A stretch of DNA of 64,000 nt from CAZRKC01 sp964600665 (GTDB lineage Bacteria > Bacillota > SLNR01), in contig CAZRKC010000007.1 of assembly GCA_964600665.1 (NCBI GenBank), forward strand, positions 1-64,000. Reading direction: 5' to 3'. A model generated the notes under the pieces. The model was not told the origin of the DNA and ran no database searches. It saw nothing but the letters and a program-made list of their open reading frames with translations. A program made the translations under genes and the position numbers. Positions 54,758 to 63,962 of the stretch are shown here, piece by piece. Position 1 is the stretch's first letter. The number at the start of each line of letters is the position of its first letter.

Positions 54758-55714
54758 CTACACTACTCTGACTATTTTTATACAGAAGTCGCGACACACG
54801 GTGCCGCAGTATCCACAGCAAACACATTTGTCATAATCCACTTTCGCTTTTCCATTGCTGATTTGTATTGCCCCCTGTGAACACTTTCTTTGGCATTCGC
54901 CACACCCGCTACACCACTCATCAATGTGGATACGTCTTTCTTGTGACATAACGAATGATTTAATTTCGTTTGGTACAGGAAGCCTATCAAACATTAGACA
55001 GTTATTTCTGATTTCTTGTTCTGAACTCATACCTATCGCAACGCTATCGAGTACCTGTAGATCTCTAACATGTTTAAGTTGCTCCTCTGACTGTCGTGAT
55101 AAGTTCCCGCCTGCCAGGGCCTTCATCCCAATAATCCCTTTGCCGTTCTTGTGTGCTTTAGAGATTGCCCTCAACATATCATCAGATTTCCCATCAATAA
55201 TGCCTATGCCTTTTCTGTTATACAGTGGGTGTATTACATCGACCTCAATCATATTGGCCGCGGCGTTCACCACTTCAACTGCATGTGTCGAGATACCAAT
55301 TGCTGATATCAGTCCTTGAGCCTTTGCATCACACAAGTATTCAAGTGCATCTGAGTGCCCTCGTAAGGTTAATTCTGTTTCTTGTTCATGTAACATAAAA
55401 ATGCTGATGTGATCACATTTTAATTCACGTAGTGCGAGCTCAACACTATACTTCATTCCTGAATACTGATAGGCGTATGACTTACTGACTATATGGGGCT
55501 CCGATGAAGAAATCTTCAGTATACGTTGAAGAAGGTCATAATTCTGATAAATTTCAGCAGTATCAATAATGTTCACTCCCATGTCCATTGCAAAGAGAAT
55601 CAAATCTACTCTTTCTTGGATACTCATCGATGATTGCAACGGGCTTAGGGCTAAAGATCCAAAGCAGATTCTCGATACAGATAATCCTGTATTTCCTAAA
55701 GACCGATAATCCAT
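54758..55714 (-). CDS. aldo/keto reductase with C-terminal 2x[4Fe-4S] ferredoxin domain
   Basis: A 318-residue fusion. The barrel has the catalytic Asp/Tyr/Lys/His set in NIIDTAEIYQNY, VSKSYAYQ and SIFMLHEQE. The last 55 residues carry two cluster motifs, CSGCGECQRKC and CVCCGYCGTVC. Such proteins are common in anaerobes and probably pass electrons between ferredoxin-type donors and a carbonyl; substrate unknown. It is inserted between ireB and ruvX, which are usually adjacent, behind a hairpin. Confidence 0.9.
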   Translation of the reverse strand: MDYRSLGNTGLSVSRICFGSLALSPLQSSMSIQERVDLILFAMDMGVNIIDTAEIYQNYDLLQRILKISSSEPHIVSKSYAYQYSGMKYSVELALRELKCDHISIFMLHEQETELTLRGHSDALEYLCDAKAQGLISAIGISTHAVEVVNAAANMIEVDVIHPLYNRKGIGIIDGKSDDMLRAISKAHKNGKGIIGMKALAGGNLSRQSEEQLKHVRDLQVLDSVAIGMSSEQEIRNNCLMFDRLPVPNEIKSFVMSQERRIHIDEWCSGCGECQRKCSQGAIQISNGKAKVDYDKCVCCGYCGTVCRDFCIKIVRVV

Positions 55715-55726
55715 ATGCCCTCCGAA

Positions 55727-55758
55727 AGAGATGCCTTGCCTGAGGGCAAGGCATCTCT
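55727..55758 (-). other. perfect 14-bp hairpin before the aldo/keto reductase
   Basis: 55727-55740 and 55745-55758 are exact inverted repeats with a TGAG loop, directly after the ireB stop. On minus, TTTCGGAGGG follows: three T only, then the next ribosome-binding site. Confidence 0.78.
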
Positions 55759-55760
55759 GC

Positions 55761-56012
55761 CTATTTTATGTATTCCTTCACCATTGCCTCGATGATCTCA
55801 TCGCGCTCGTATACCCGAATCAATCCTCTTGCATTATTGTGACTAGTTATGTAGGCAGGATCACCAGACATTAAATAGCCAACTATTTGGTTGATAGGGT
55901 TATACCCCTTGTCACTAAGCGCATCATAGACCTTTAATAATGCTTGATGTATTTCCATTGCTTTCTCGTCTTTGATCTTGAACATCATGGTTTTATCATC
56001 AACGTCACTCAT
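55761..56012 (-). CDS. ireB: IreB-family regulatory phosphoprotein
   Basis: An 83-residue helical protein (DUF965). DDKTMMFKIKDEKAMEI has the N-terminal Thr region which in Enterococcus is phosphorylated by IreK, and GYNPINQIVGYLMSGDPAYI is the family signature. Conserved between alaS and ruvX. ATG 56012 follows GGGGTGG. Confidence 0.92.
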   Translation of the reverse strand: MSDVDDKTMMFKIKDEKAMEIHQALLKVYDALSDKGYNPINQIVGYLMSGDPAYITSHNNARGLIRVYERDEIIEAMVKEYIK

Positions 56013-56112
56013 CGCAAACCACCCCACAATTTCGATAAATTACTCCTTCTGTATAAATTGCTAATTCCCTTCTCAATACCTTAATCCTGCCATGCAACAC
56101 GATGATTTATGA

Positions 56113-58725
56113 TTAGAGGCTAATTAATTCTTCGATATTCACTAACACGTCTGGCAATTTCTCTGGAGATTTTCCGCCTGCTTGCGCCATGTCTGGTCGA
56201 CCTCCACCGCTTCCATCAACAATGGCGGCGACTTTCTTAATAAGTTTCCCTGCATGATATCCTTTTTCAATGTAATCGTTGTGAACAGTAACAACTAAAT
56301 TTGCACGATCCTCATGATGCCCTCCAATAATTGCAATCGCTTTGATTTTTTTATCGCGAATATAGTCTGAGGCTCTTCTTAAGGATTCAATATCACCTGA
56401 AGAAAGGATACCAACTATCAGTGATACATCATTGACAACCCGTGCACTCATGATCATCTCTTCAATTTCTTCATTAATCCGCCTATCTTTGAATGTTTCT
56501 AAATTTTTCTCAAGATCTTTAACTTGAACGATCAAATCTTTAACCCGTCTAACCAATGATTCAACTGGTACTTGAAGTAACAAGCTAATGTTTGCTAAAG
56601 TATCATGTTCAGCTTTAACTGAATCAATTGCGACATCTCCTGTTATCCCTTCAATTCTTCGAAGACCTGCCCCAATACTGCTCTCTGATGTAATTCGGAA
56701 CATGCCGATTTCACCTGTTGAAGAAACATGTGTGCCTCCACACAGCTCCTTCGTGATATCACCCGTCGTGACAACTCTGACAATATCTCCGTATTTATCA
56801 TCAAATAAACCGATTACACCTTCTAAACGTGCAATTTCTAATGGTTTTTCCACAACTGTAATTTGATAATTGGCCAAAATGGCTTCATTTACCATTGCCT
56901 CGATCTGATCTAATTGAGTCTTCGAGATCGCTTGATAGTGTGATACATCAAATCTCAAGAGTTTGTCCGAAACAAGAGATCCAGACTGTTTTGCATGGTC
57001 ACCTAAGACAGTTCTAAGCGCGTAGTGTAATAAATGTGTTGCACTGTGATTCCTCTGGATATTCTTTCGCTTTGATTCGTCTACACGCATTAACACTTGG
57101 CTCCCAACTTTGATACTCCCTTCAACCACATGAATATGATGAATGACGTAATGATCGAGAAAAAGCCTGGTGTCAACTACATTCGCGAGACAAGTATCTC
57201 CTTCGATAATACCAGTATCGCTAATTTGACCGCCACTTTCAGCATAAAACGGTGTCTCTTGAACAATGACCTCTCCAGTTTCTCCCTGGTTGAGATCTTC
57301 AACAGGTGTTCCATCTTTTAATATGGCCAACACCTCAGTTCCATATGTGCACGTCGAGTAGCCAACAAAATCAGTTTTTTTGATTCGAGCGATCGAATCC
57401 AGTGACCCTTTCTTATGCAATCTAAGGCCTGTATTCTGCCTTGCGTGTCTTGCCTTCTCTTTTTGTTCCTGCATGTGCTTTTCAAAACTGTCATAGTCAA
57501 CAGTGAACCCTTGTTCTTCTGCGATTTCCTGAGTCAATTCAATTGGAAATCCATATGTATCATAAAGCCGAAATGCATCTTCCCCACTGATAAATTTGTT
57601 ATCTGTTTGATCCATTATTCGATTTAACAAATCAGTTCCGATGTTAAGGGTCTCGTGAAACCGTTCTTCTTCGTTCTTGATGACTTGAATGATAAAGTCT
57701 TTCTTGTTATCTAATTCGGGATATGCTTCGGCCATTATCTCAATTACACGTTCACTAATGATATATAAGAAATTCGATTCTATACCCATTAATTTACCAT
57801 ATCGTACAGCTCGTCTGAGAATCCGCCGCAAAACATATCCTCGACCCTCGTTTGACGGTAGAACTCCATCCCCTATCATAAAAGTGACCCCGCGGGCATG
57901 TTCCGTAATAACACGTATAGCAATGTCTGCTTTGTTATCAAAGCCATATTGTACCCCAAGGATTTCGGAAACAAGACTGATAATCGGCTTAAATACATCA
58001 ATTTCGAAAACATTCGGTACATCTTGCATGATAGCTGCAATCCGCTCGAGACCCATACCAGTATCGATATTCTTATTTTCCAATAGATTGTAGTTACCGC
58101 TTTCGTCAAGGTCATATTGCGTGAAAACTAAATTCCAAAACTCTAAATATCGATCACAGTCGCATCCAGGTTTGCAATCTTGTTCACCACAACCAAATTT
58201 TTCTCCACGATCAATATATATCTCCGAACAAGGTCCGCAAGGTCCGGTGCCAATCTCCCAAAAATTATCCTTTTTACCCAACCGTACGATTCTCGATTCT
58301 GGTACGCCTATCTTCTTATTCCAAATTTCATAAGCTTCATCATCTTCTACATAGACAGTTACCCATAAATCATCAACTGGTAATTCCAGTATCTCTGTCA
58401 CAAATTCCCATGCCCACTGAATGGATTCTTCCTTGAAGTAATCACCAAAGGAAAAATTCCCTAGCATTTCAAAGAAAGTACAATGCCGGGCTGTTCTCCC
58501 AACTCGTTCGATATCTGGTGTCCGCATACACTTTTGACAGGTAGCAATCCTTGAGTGTGGCGGTTTGACTTCACCAGTAAAGTACTTTTTGAACGGGGCC
58601 ATACCGGCTCCTATCAAAAGCAATGAGGGGTCTTCTTTTGGAATCAATGAGGCGCTTGGAAGAATTAAGTGCTGCTTTGTTCTGAAAAAATCTAAAAACC
58701 TTCTACGAATTTCATGAGTTCTCAA
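56113..58725 (-). CDS. alaS: alanyl-tRNA synthetase
   Basis: Charges tRNA-Ala. The full-length 870-residue enzyme has the class II core (residues 1-240), tRNA-recognition part, editing domain with HSATHLLHYAL and ELCGGTHVSSTGEIG (zinc His/Cys set) and a C-Ala domain with GGGRPDMAQAGG. CQKCMRTPDIERVGRTARH is typical of AlaRS. A T-box leader precedes it. Confidence 0.96.
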   Translation of the reverse strand: MRTHEIRRRFLDFFRTKQHLILPSASLIPKEDPSLLLIGAGMAPFKKYFTGEVKPPHSRIATCQKCMRTPDIERVGRTARHCTFFEMLGNFSFGDYFKEESIQWAWEFVTEILELPVDDLWVTVYVEDDEAYEIWNKKIGVPESRIVRLGKKDNFWEIGTGPCGPCSEIYIDRGEKFGCGEQDCKPGCDCDRYLEFWNLVFTQYDLDESGNYNLLENKNIDTGMGLERIAAIMQDVPNVFEIDVFKPIISLVSEILGVQYGFDNKADIAIRVITEHARGVTFMIGDGVLPSNEGRGYVLRRILRRAVRYGKLMGIESNFLYIISERVIEIMAEAYPELDNKKDFIIQVIKNEEERFHETLNIGTDLLNRIMDQTDNKFISGEDAFRLYDTYGFPIELTQEIAEEQGFTVDYDSFEKHMQEQKEKARHARQNTGLRLHKKGSLDSIARIKKTDFVGYSTCTYGTEVLAILKDGTPVEDLNQGETGEVIVQETPFYAESGGQISDTGIIEGDTCLANVVDTRLFLDHYVIHHIHVVEGSIKVGSQVLMRVDESKRKNIQRNHSATHLLHYALRTVLGDHAKQSGSLVSDKLLRFDVSHYQAISKTQLDQIEAMVNEAILANYQITVVEKPLEIARLEGVIGLFDDKYGDIVRVVTTGDITKELCGGTHVSSTGEIGMFRITSESSIGAGLRRIEGITGDVAIDSVKAEHDTLANISLLLQVPVESLVRRVKDLIVQVKDLEKNLETFKDRRINEEIEEMIMSARVVNDVSLIVGILSSGDIESLRRASDYIRDKKIKAIAIIGGHHEDRANLVVTVHNDYIEKGYHAGKLIKKVAAIVDGSGGGRPDMAQAGGKSPEKLPDVLVNIEELISL

Positions 58726-58745
58726 TTCGATTCCCCCTAAAATAA

Positions 58746-58992
58746 AATACCCCGGCTCTGGTATATATACCAGGGACGAGGCTTGCTCGCGTTACCACCC
58801 TGCTTACTGATGTAACAGTCTCTTTGAGGTACAGTATGTACCAGGCATTTAACGGTGCCAAAACGGCCAGTTACTTCGACTAGCTGCTCATCGGCGGCCA
58901 GTATCGACAAGATGAAAGGTTTGCACCGTCCCTTCTCTCTGAGCATCCTGTCTTTGATACATATTCCGAATCATCACACGAATATTTCGTTG
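58746..58992 (-). promoter_or_regulatory. T-box riboswitch upstream of alaS
   Basis: The minus strand carries the canonical T-box AGGGTGGTAACGCG (58788-58801), followed by a terminator stem and a T-rich run (58741-58780). Upstream, GACAGGATG pairs with CATCTTGTC around an AG-bulge and GACGGTGCAAA loop, as in stem I. The Ala specifier is likely one of two GCC triplets at 58893-58898; I could not decide which. Confidence 0.88.
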
Positions 58993-58997
58993 TTATC

Positions 58998-59025
58998 ATC
59001 ATACCATAACTCGTTTATTTGTCAA
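58998..59025 (-). promoter_or_regulatory. sigma-A promoter of the alaS leader
   Basis: TTGACA (59020-59025), 16 nt, TATGAT (58998-59003) on minus, ending one base before the stop codon of the transporter gene upstream. Confidence 0.75.
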
Positions 59026-60051
59026 CTAGACTAGATGTTTATAGAAATGTTTTAGAAATACTCGTATTGTTGCAGCACTCGGAACGGCAATCAACATACC
59101 CGGTATGCCTAAGATCTCTCTAGCAACAAATAATGAGAAAATGATGATCAAAGGATGTAACCCCACGCGGTGACTGACAACCCGGGGAGCAATGATACTT
59201 GCCTCGATCTGCTGAATCAAAACAAAAGCGGCCAAAACATAGAGCGCTAGGACAGGTGATTGTAACAAGGCAATCATAACAGCAGGGATCGTGCCTACGA
59301 TCGGCCCGATATATGGTATTATGTCTGTTATGGCTACAAAAACACCAATTAGTACCGCAAATCGAATACCTAACAAAGCCATTGTGATTCCGCTAATGGT
59401 ACCTGTAATTAAAATCACAATCAATTGTCCTCGGATGTACCCTCCGATTGCTTTATCAACATCTTTCAAAAACAAAATGCCCTCTGATTTATACTTAATA
59501 GGAATCAGGTTTACGATTCCACGTTTGATTATCTCAATGTCCCGAAGAAGATAAAAGGCAAATATCGGTGCCAAAATGAAACTAACCGCATAAGACACCA
59601 TGCCCAATATCCCCTCGATCAACCCCCCGATGGTTTGCCCGATGCTTTCTTCGAAAGTGACCAGTCTCGCCTCGATTACAATCTTCACTGTCTCTGGCAA
59701 TTGCATCCTTTCGAATGACTCATGAAACGAATTTAACGCTTCTGTAATCTGATCGAAGTAAGAAGGTAGCATTTCTGCCAATTTTGTCAATTGTGATATC
59801 AATATTGGAACAAGCCAAACACCAATGATGGTGAATAGCGAAGCGAACATGAGATATACGATCAAAATGGCAGCTACAGGAGGTACTTTATGCCTGACCA
59901 ACATTCTGACAATCGGATATATCAGATAAGTGATTACGAATGCTAAAATAAAAGGAAACAGCACTGATCGCACTCTGATCAGCAAAATCGCACCTATCAC
60001 AATTGGCGCAGCGAGCAAAGTAAGACGATACAGCCGTTTCCAATCAATCAC
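59026..60051 (-). CDS. AI-2E family membrane transporter
   Basis: A 341-residue protein with seven to eight hydrophobic helices and the family-typical GLHPLIIIFSLFVAREILGI and TDIIPYIGPIVGTIPAV. Some members export autoinducer-2, others act as Na+/H+ antiporters; the role here is open. GTG 60051, 7 nt from GGGGAGGG, is the probable start; a GTG at 60054 is possible. Confidence 0.87.
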   Translation of the reverse strand: MIDWKRLYRLTLLAAPIVIGAILLIRVRSVLFPFILAFVITYLIYPIVRMLVRHKVPPVAAILIVYLMFASLFTIIGVWLVPILISQLTKLAEMLPSYFDQITEALNSFHESFERMQLPETVKIVIEARLVTFEESIGQTIGGLIEGILGMVSYAVSFILAPIFAFYLLRDIEIIKRGIVNLIPIKYKSEGILFLKDVDKAIGGYIRGQLIVILITGTISGITMALLGIRFAVLIGVFVAITDIIPYIGPIVGTIPAVMIALLQSPVLALYVLAAFVLIQQIEASIIAPRVVSHRVGLHPLIIIFSLFVAREILGIPGMLIAVPSAATIRVFLKHFYKHLV

Positions 60052-60141
60052 CACAATCCCTCCCCATGGTGACAAAGCGGTAATTAACCTTTTTTTGCGC
60101 TAAAAGCATTTGTACCCTTTTATAAAGTTTTGATAAGAAGC

Positions 60142-61209
60142 TTAGTCTTGAACTCTATCTCGAGTGATAATCCCCCCGCCAAGAAGTCTATCACCATCAT
60201 ACATGACCATACTTTGCCCCGGTGTGATAGCCCATTGTGGATCGTCAAAAATCAAGCAGTAACCCCCACGGGAATCCGGCATCATGAGTCCTGGAGCAGG
60301 GTTCATGTTGTATCGGACCTTTGCATATACGTTTATTGGTTTTTGAGGTTCTTCAATGGACACCCAATTACCTTTTTTGATACACACATCTTGCCGATAA
60401 GCTGATGATTTTGAACCAACATATACGATATTTTGAATTGGGTCGATATCAATAACATAGGCTGGATATCCTAACGCAATTCCAAGTCCCTTTCGTTGAC
60501 CGACTGTGTAATAAGAAATCCCTTCATGAGTCCCAACCTTGAAACCACGGTGGTCGATCATATCACCTGAACACTCTGAAACACCAGTCGTTCGATGAAG
60601 AAATGTCCGATAGTTTTCACCCTTAATAAAACAGATGTCTTGACTTTCTGCCTGATTATGCAAATGCAACCCAAATTGCAGTGCCAGTTCTTTAACTTGT
60701 TTTTTATGTAACAGACCCAAAGGTAAGACGACACGAGATAATTGTTCTTGAGTTAAGCGCCAAAGGACATAGCTCTGATCTTTGAATTTGTCGCGCCCTT
60801 TAGATATCATAAAGCGTTGAGAAACATCATCTTTATGCACTATGGCGTAGTGACCAGTAGCAATCAATTCAGCATTGATGGTCTTGGTCCAGTTCAATAA
60901 AGCTCCAAACTTGATACTCTGATTGCAATTAACACAAGGATTTGGCGTTTCACCAAGATGATACGCCTCACAAAATCCTTTAACCACCAACTCGTAAAAT
61001 TCGCTCCGTAAGTCAAGGGTATAATGATCCATATTTAAAATATCTGCTATTCTTTTCGCTTCGGTAACATAATGCGATGGTGATTCATCTTCATCCGACA
61101 AAATCATCGTTACTCCGACCACATCATGCCCTTCAGCTTTTAACAATGCTGCAGCGACAGAACTGTCAATTCCACCACTCATTGCAACCGCAATTCGATG
61201 TTTCTTCAT
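60142..61209 (-). CDS. mnmA: tRNA 2-thiouridylase MnmA
   Basis: Makes 2-thiouridine at position 34 of tRNA-Glu, -Gln and -Lys. The 355-residue enzyme has the PP-loop AMSGGIDSSVAA, GETPNPCVNCNQSIKFG with the first catalytic Cys and SQDICFIKG with the second. Sulfur would come from the IscS-type desulfurase coded two genes upstream. The start is uncertain: ATG 61209 is behind a weak GGGA; ATG 61224 is the alternative. Confidence 0.94.
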   Translation of the reverse strand: MKKHRIAVAMSGGIDSSVAAALLKAEGHDVVGVTMILSDEDESPSHYVTEAKRIADILNMDHYTLDLRSEFYELVVKGFCEAYHLGETPNPCVNCNQSIKFGALLNWTKTINAELIATGHYAIVHKDDVSQRFMISKGRDKFKDQSYVLWRLTQEQLSRVVLPLGLLHKKQVKELALQFGLHLHNQAESQDICFIKGENYRTFLHRTTGVSECSGDMIDHRGFKVGTHEGISYYTVGQRKGLGIALGYPAYVIDIDPIQNIVYVGSKSSAYRQDVCIKKGNWVSIEEPQKPINVYAKVRYNMNPAPGLMMPDSRGGYCLIFDDPQWAITPGQSMVMYDGDRLLGGGIITRDRVQD

Positions 61210-61229
61210 TGATGTTATTCCCATCACAG

Positions 61230-61601
61230 TTAATTATCCGTTTTATTTCGATAATTTTGAATCGCTTCATGCAACGCATCGGCAGCCAAATTACTGCAGT
61301 GCATCTTTGCCGGAGGTAGTCCGCCGAGTGCTTCTGCAACAGTTTGATTGGAAATCATCATTGCCTCATCCAGGGTTTTACCTTTAACCAATTCAGTTAC
61401 CATGCTACAAGTAGCAATTGCAGCACCACACCCGAATGTTTTAAATCGAATATCTTCGATCCTATCCTCTTTTACCCGGATCGTGATCTTCATGATGTCC
61501 CCACAAACCGGATTTCCCACAGTCCCAACTCCATCTGGGTTGTCTAGTTCGCCCACATTCTTTGGGTTGCTGAAATGCTCCATTACTTTTTCCGTATACA
61601 T
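61230..61601 (-). CDS. iscU: Fe-S cluster scaffold, IscU/NifU type
   Basis: A 123-residue scaffold protein with the three cluster cysteines in NPVCGDIM, TFGCGAAIA and KMHCSNLA and the Asp after the first Cys. YTEKVMEHFSNPKNVGEL is the usual N-terminus. It follows iscS by 25 nt. Confidence 0.94.
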   Translation of the reverse strand: MYTEKVMEHFSNPKNVGELDNPDGVGTVGNPVCGDIMKITIRVKEDRIEDIRFKTFGCGAAIATCSMVTELVKGKTLDEAMMISNQTVAEALGGLPPAKMHCSNLAADALHEAIQNYRNKTDN

Positions 61602-61626
61602 AAATGCTCACCCCTTAAATCAGCTA

Positions 61627-62787
61627 TTATTTATTTGACAGTGGAGACATCATTCTTAACCGATCAACAATTTCAGGTAATACTTCAAGCACGTAATCGA
61701 CATCATCTTCTGTTGTTCCCGCACCCAGAGTTAACCTTAAACTACCGTGAGCAATTTCATGGGGGAGCCCAATTGCAGTTAATACATGTGATGGATCGAG
61801 TGATCCTGATGTGCAAGCAGAGCCACTTGACGCGGCAATGCCTTTAATGTCCAAGTTCAATAGCAATGATTCTCCTTCTACATAAGCCACACATATATTA
61901 ATGTTTCCAGGAAGCCTTTCAATTGGATGTCCATTTAATCGAATATCGGGTATTCCTGAAATAATCCCTTCAAGTAATTTATCTCTTAACCGCTTGATTC
62001 GTGAAATTCGTGATTGCATTTCTGTTCTGGCGAGTTCAGCAGCCATTCCAAGACCAACAATTCCAGGGATGTTTTCAGTGCCAGCCCGGCGACCCATCTC
62101 ATGCCCACCACCGTGAGCGATTGGTATGATTCGTGTTCCCTTTCTAACAAAGAGGGCCCCGACTCCTTTGGGTCCATAAAACTTATGCCCGGACAGCGTC
62201 AAAGCATCGAGTGATAAATCATTTGCATCGACTGGTATTATGCCTGCGGCTTGAACAGCATCTGAATGTACATAAACCTGATGTTTTTTGCCAATCGCAG
62301 CAATCTGCTTCATCGGTTGTATCGTTCCAATTTCGTTATTTGCATACATTATCGTCATAAGTATTGTTTCGGGGCGGATTGAAGCTTCCAATTCATCGAG
62401 GTCTACCAGTCCGTATTCATCTACGGGTAGATAAGTGACCTCAAATCCTTCTTTCTCCAATATTTCACAGGTGTGTAACACAGCATGGTGCTCAATCTTT
62501 GTTGTGATAATATGATTACCTTTTCCTCTGTTTGCATATGCAATCCCTTTAATTGCTAAATTATCTGCTTCTGTACCCCCACTGGTAAAGATAATTTCTT
62601 CTGGGAGTACATTTAATAAATCCGAAACCTGTTTCCGTGCGATGTCCATTCCCTTTTTGGCTTCTCGTCCAAACCAATGGATACTGGAAGGATTCCCAAA
62701 ATGTTGGTCCATATACTCATTCATGACTTGGATGACTTCTTGCCTAACAGGGGTTGTCGCAGAATGGTCTAAATATACTCTTCTCAT
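61627..62787 (-). CDS. iscS: cysteine desulfurase, IscS/NifS type
   Basis: PLP enzyme that moves sulfur from cysteine to IscU and MnmA. The 386-residue protein has YLDHSATTPVR at the start, SGGTEADNLAIKG, LSGHKFYGPKGVGALF with the PLP Lys, and the active loop SSGSACTSGSLDPSHVL, group I architecture. Confidence 0.95.
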   Translation of the reverse strand: MRRVYLDHSATTPVRQEVIQVMNEYMDQHFGNPSSIHWFGREAKKGMDIARKQVSDLLNVLPEEIIFTSGGTEADNLAIKGIAYANRGKGNHIITTKIEHHAVLHTCEILEKEGFEVTYLPVDEYGLVDLDELEASIRPETILMTIMYANNEIGTIQPMKQIAAIGKKHQVYVHSDAVQAAGIIPVDANDLSLDALTLSGHKFYGPKGVGALFVRKGTRIIPIAHGGGHEMGRRAGTENIPGIVGLGMAAELARTEMQSRISRIKRLRDKLLEGIISGIPDIRLNGHPIERLPGNINICVAYVEGESLLLNLDIKGIAASSGSACTSGSLDPSHVLTAIGLPHEIAHGSLRLTLGAGTTEDDVDYVLEVLPEIVDRLRMMSPLSNK

Positions 62788-62801
62788 TCATCCCATCTCC
62801 T

Positions 62802-63227
62802 TTATGCGATATTAATTCCTTTTGGGCTTTTAACTAAATCTGCCAGGGTGATTGAATCAAGAACCTTTTCCATGCTATCTCTGAGCTGCACCCAGATATC
62901 ACGAGTAATGCATGATTCCATCTTCCCACAAAACTCGTTGTCATCCTCAACACATTCAACCGGTGCAATAGGCCCCTCTAAGATGCGAATAATATCACCA
63001 ATCGTTATCTCAGAGGGAAGTTTTGCAAGTATATATCCACCGTGAGGTCCTCTAACACTCCTTACAAGACCAGCCTTACGCAAAGGAGCAATCAGTTGTT
63101 CTAAATATGGCTCAGATATCATTTGCCTTTGAGCAATACTATTAAGAGGGGTATATCCATTTCCAAACTGTAATGCAAGATCATACATCGCAGTAACACC
63201 GTAACGACCTTTGGTAGACAGTTTCAC
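62802..63227 (-). CDS. iscR: Rrf2-family regulator, IscR-like
   Basis: A 141-residue winged-helix regulator, first gene of iscR-iscS-iscU-mnmA. VKLSTKGRYGVTAMYDLAL starts it, PYLEQLIAPLRKAGLVRSVR-type text gives the recognition region, and CVEDDNEFCGKMESC holds three cysteines as in Fe-S-binding IscR; CymR lacks these. It probably senses Fe-S cluster supply. GTG 63227 is set by GGGGGG 6 nt upstream. Confidence 0.88.
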   Translation of the reverse strand: MKLSTKGRYGVTAMYDLALQFGNGYTPLNSIAQRQMISEPYLEQLIAPLRKAGLVRSVRGPHGGYILAKLPSEITIGDIIRILEGPIAPVECVEDDNEFCGKMESCITRDIWVQLRDSMEKVLDSITLADLVKSPKGINIA

Positions 63228-63239
63228 ATACAACCCCCC

Positions 63240-63262
63240 TATATCCGACTATTCTTATAGGT
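63240..63262. promoter_or_regulatory. possible IscR half-site before iscR
   Basis: ATATCCGACT, about 10 nt upstream of the iscR ribosome-binding site, matches one arm of the type-1 IscR box (ATAxCCGACT); the second arm is poor. It could serve autoregulation. Confidence 0.35.
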
Positions 63263-63283
63263 TTTCTCAGTTTGATAATATCA

Positions 63284-63314
63284 CAAAAAAAAACCTCAGT
63301 CAATGCTGAGGTTT
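63284..63314 (-). terminator. terminator after the YczE-type gene
   Basis: Minus strand AAACCTCAG (63306-63314) pairs with CTGAGGTTT (63291-63299) around a 6-nt loop, followed by a long T-run. It isolates the isc operon from the gene upstream. Confidence 0.88.
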
Positions 63315-63323
63315 CTGGTCAGA

Positions 63324-63962
63324 TTAGTGATCAAGTGCAACGAGCGTTACTTTCTTCGAGTCTCCCATGACTCGCCTGAACACATTGATTGCCACTTCCA
63401 TTACTGGGCCAATCGTCAAAGAAACAACAATTGTGCCGATACCAACAGGTCCCCCCAGTAAAAAGCCTGTGATGACGACCACTACTTCCATTATGGTTCT
63501 AATTGTCCGGATTCTTAATTTGAAACGTTCTGATAGATATAACATCAGGCCATCTCGGGGACCTGCTCCTAGTCGCGCAGATAAATACATACCGCTACCC
63601 GTACCTAAAAGAAGAATTCCAACAATTAAAAAAACGATTCGGTAAATTAAGATATCAACTGATGGAATGATGCCCGATTTTATAATGAGGTCAACGAAGA
63701 ATCCTATGAAGAACATATTCAAGAATGTACCAATTTTCGGAAATCGCTTTGTGAAGGCCACCGTGCTCAAGATTATCGCAAGTCCTGTTGCCTGTTGCAC
63801 GCGACCCATCGTAATCGGTAGATAATTGGTGACACCGATATGAAATACATCCCAAGGACTAACTCCCAAAGTCGCTCTAATTGTGAAAACGGCACCCACG
63901 CCACATAAAAATAAACCCAAAAATAATACTGAAAACCGTTTTAGATAATCAAAGATGCGCAT
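63324..63962 (-). CDS. YczE/YitT-family membrane protein
   Basis: A 212-residue protein with five or six membrane helices. SPWDVFHIGVTNYLPITMGR and LGAGPRDGLMLYLSERF are the paired motifs of the YczE/YyaS group. In B. subtilis yczE is linked to bacillaene/surfactin production; the general function is unknown. Its promoter lies partly beyond the window end. Confidence 0.85.
   Translation of the reverse strand: MRIFDYLKRFSVLFLGLFLCGVGAVFTIRATLGVSPWDVFHIGVTNYLPITMGRVQQATGLAIILSTVAFTKRFPKIGTFLNMFFIGFFVDLIIKSGIIPSVDILIYRIVFLIVGILLLGTGSGMYLSARLGAGPRDGLMLYLSERFKLRIRTIRTIMEVVVVITGFLLGGPVGIGTIVVSLTIGPVMEVAINVFRRVMGDSKKVTLVALDH

Noticed and set aside
54855..55319. 154-codon plus-strand open frame
   Set aside because: Antisense shadow of the aldo/keto reductase gene; the Cys-rich look comes from the complement of its ferredoxin part.
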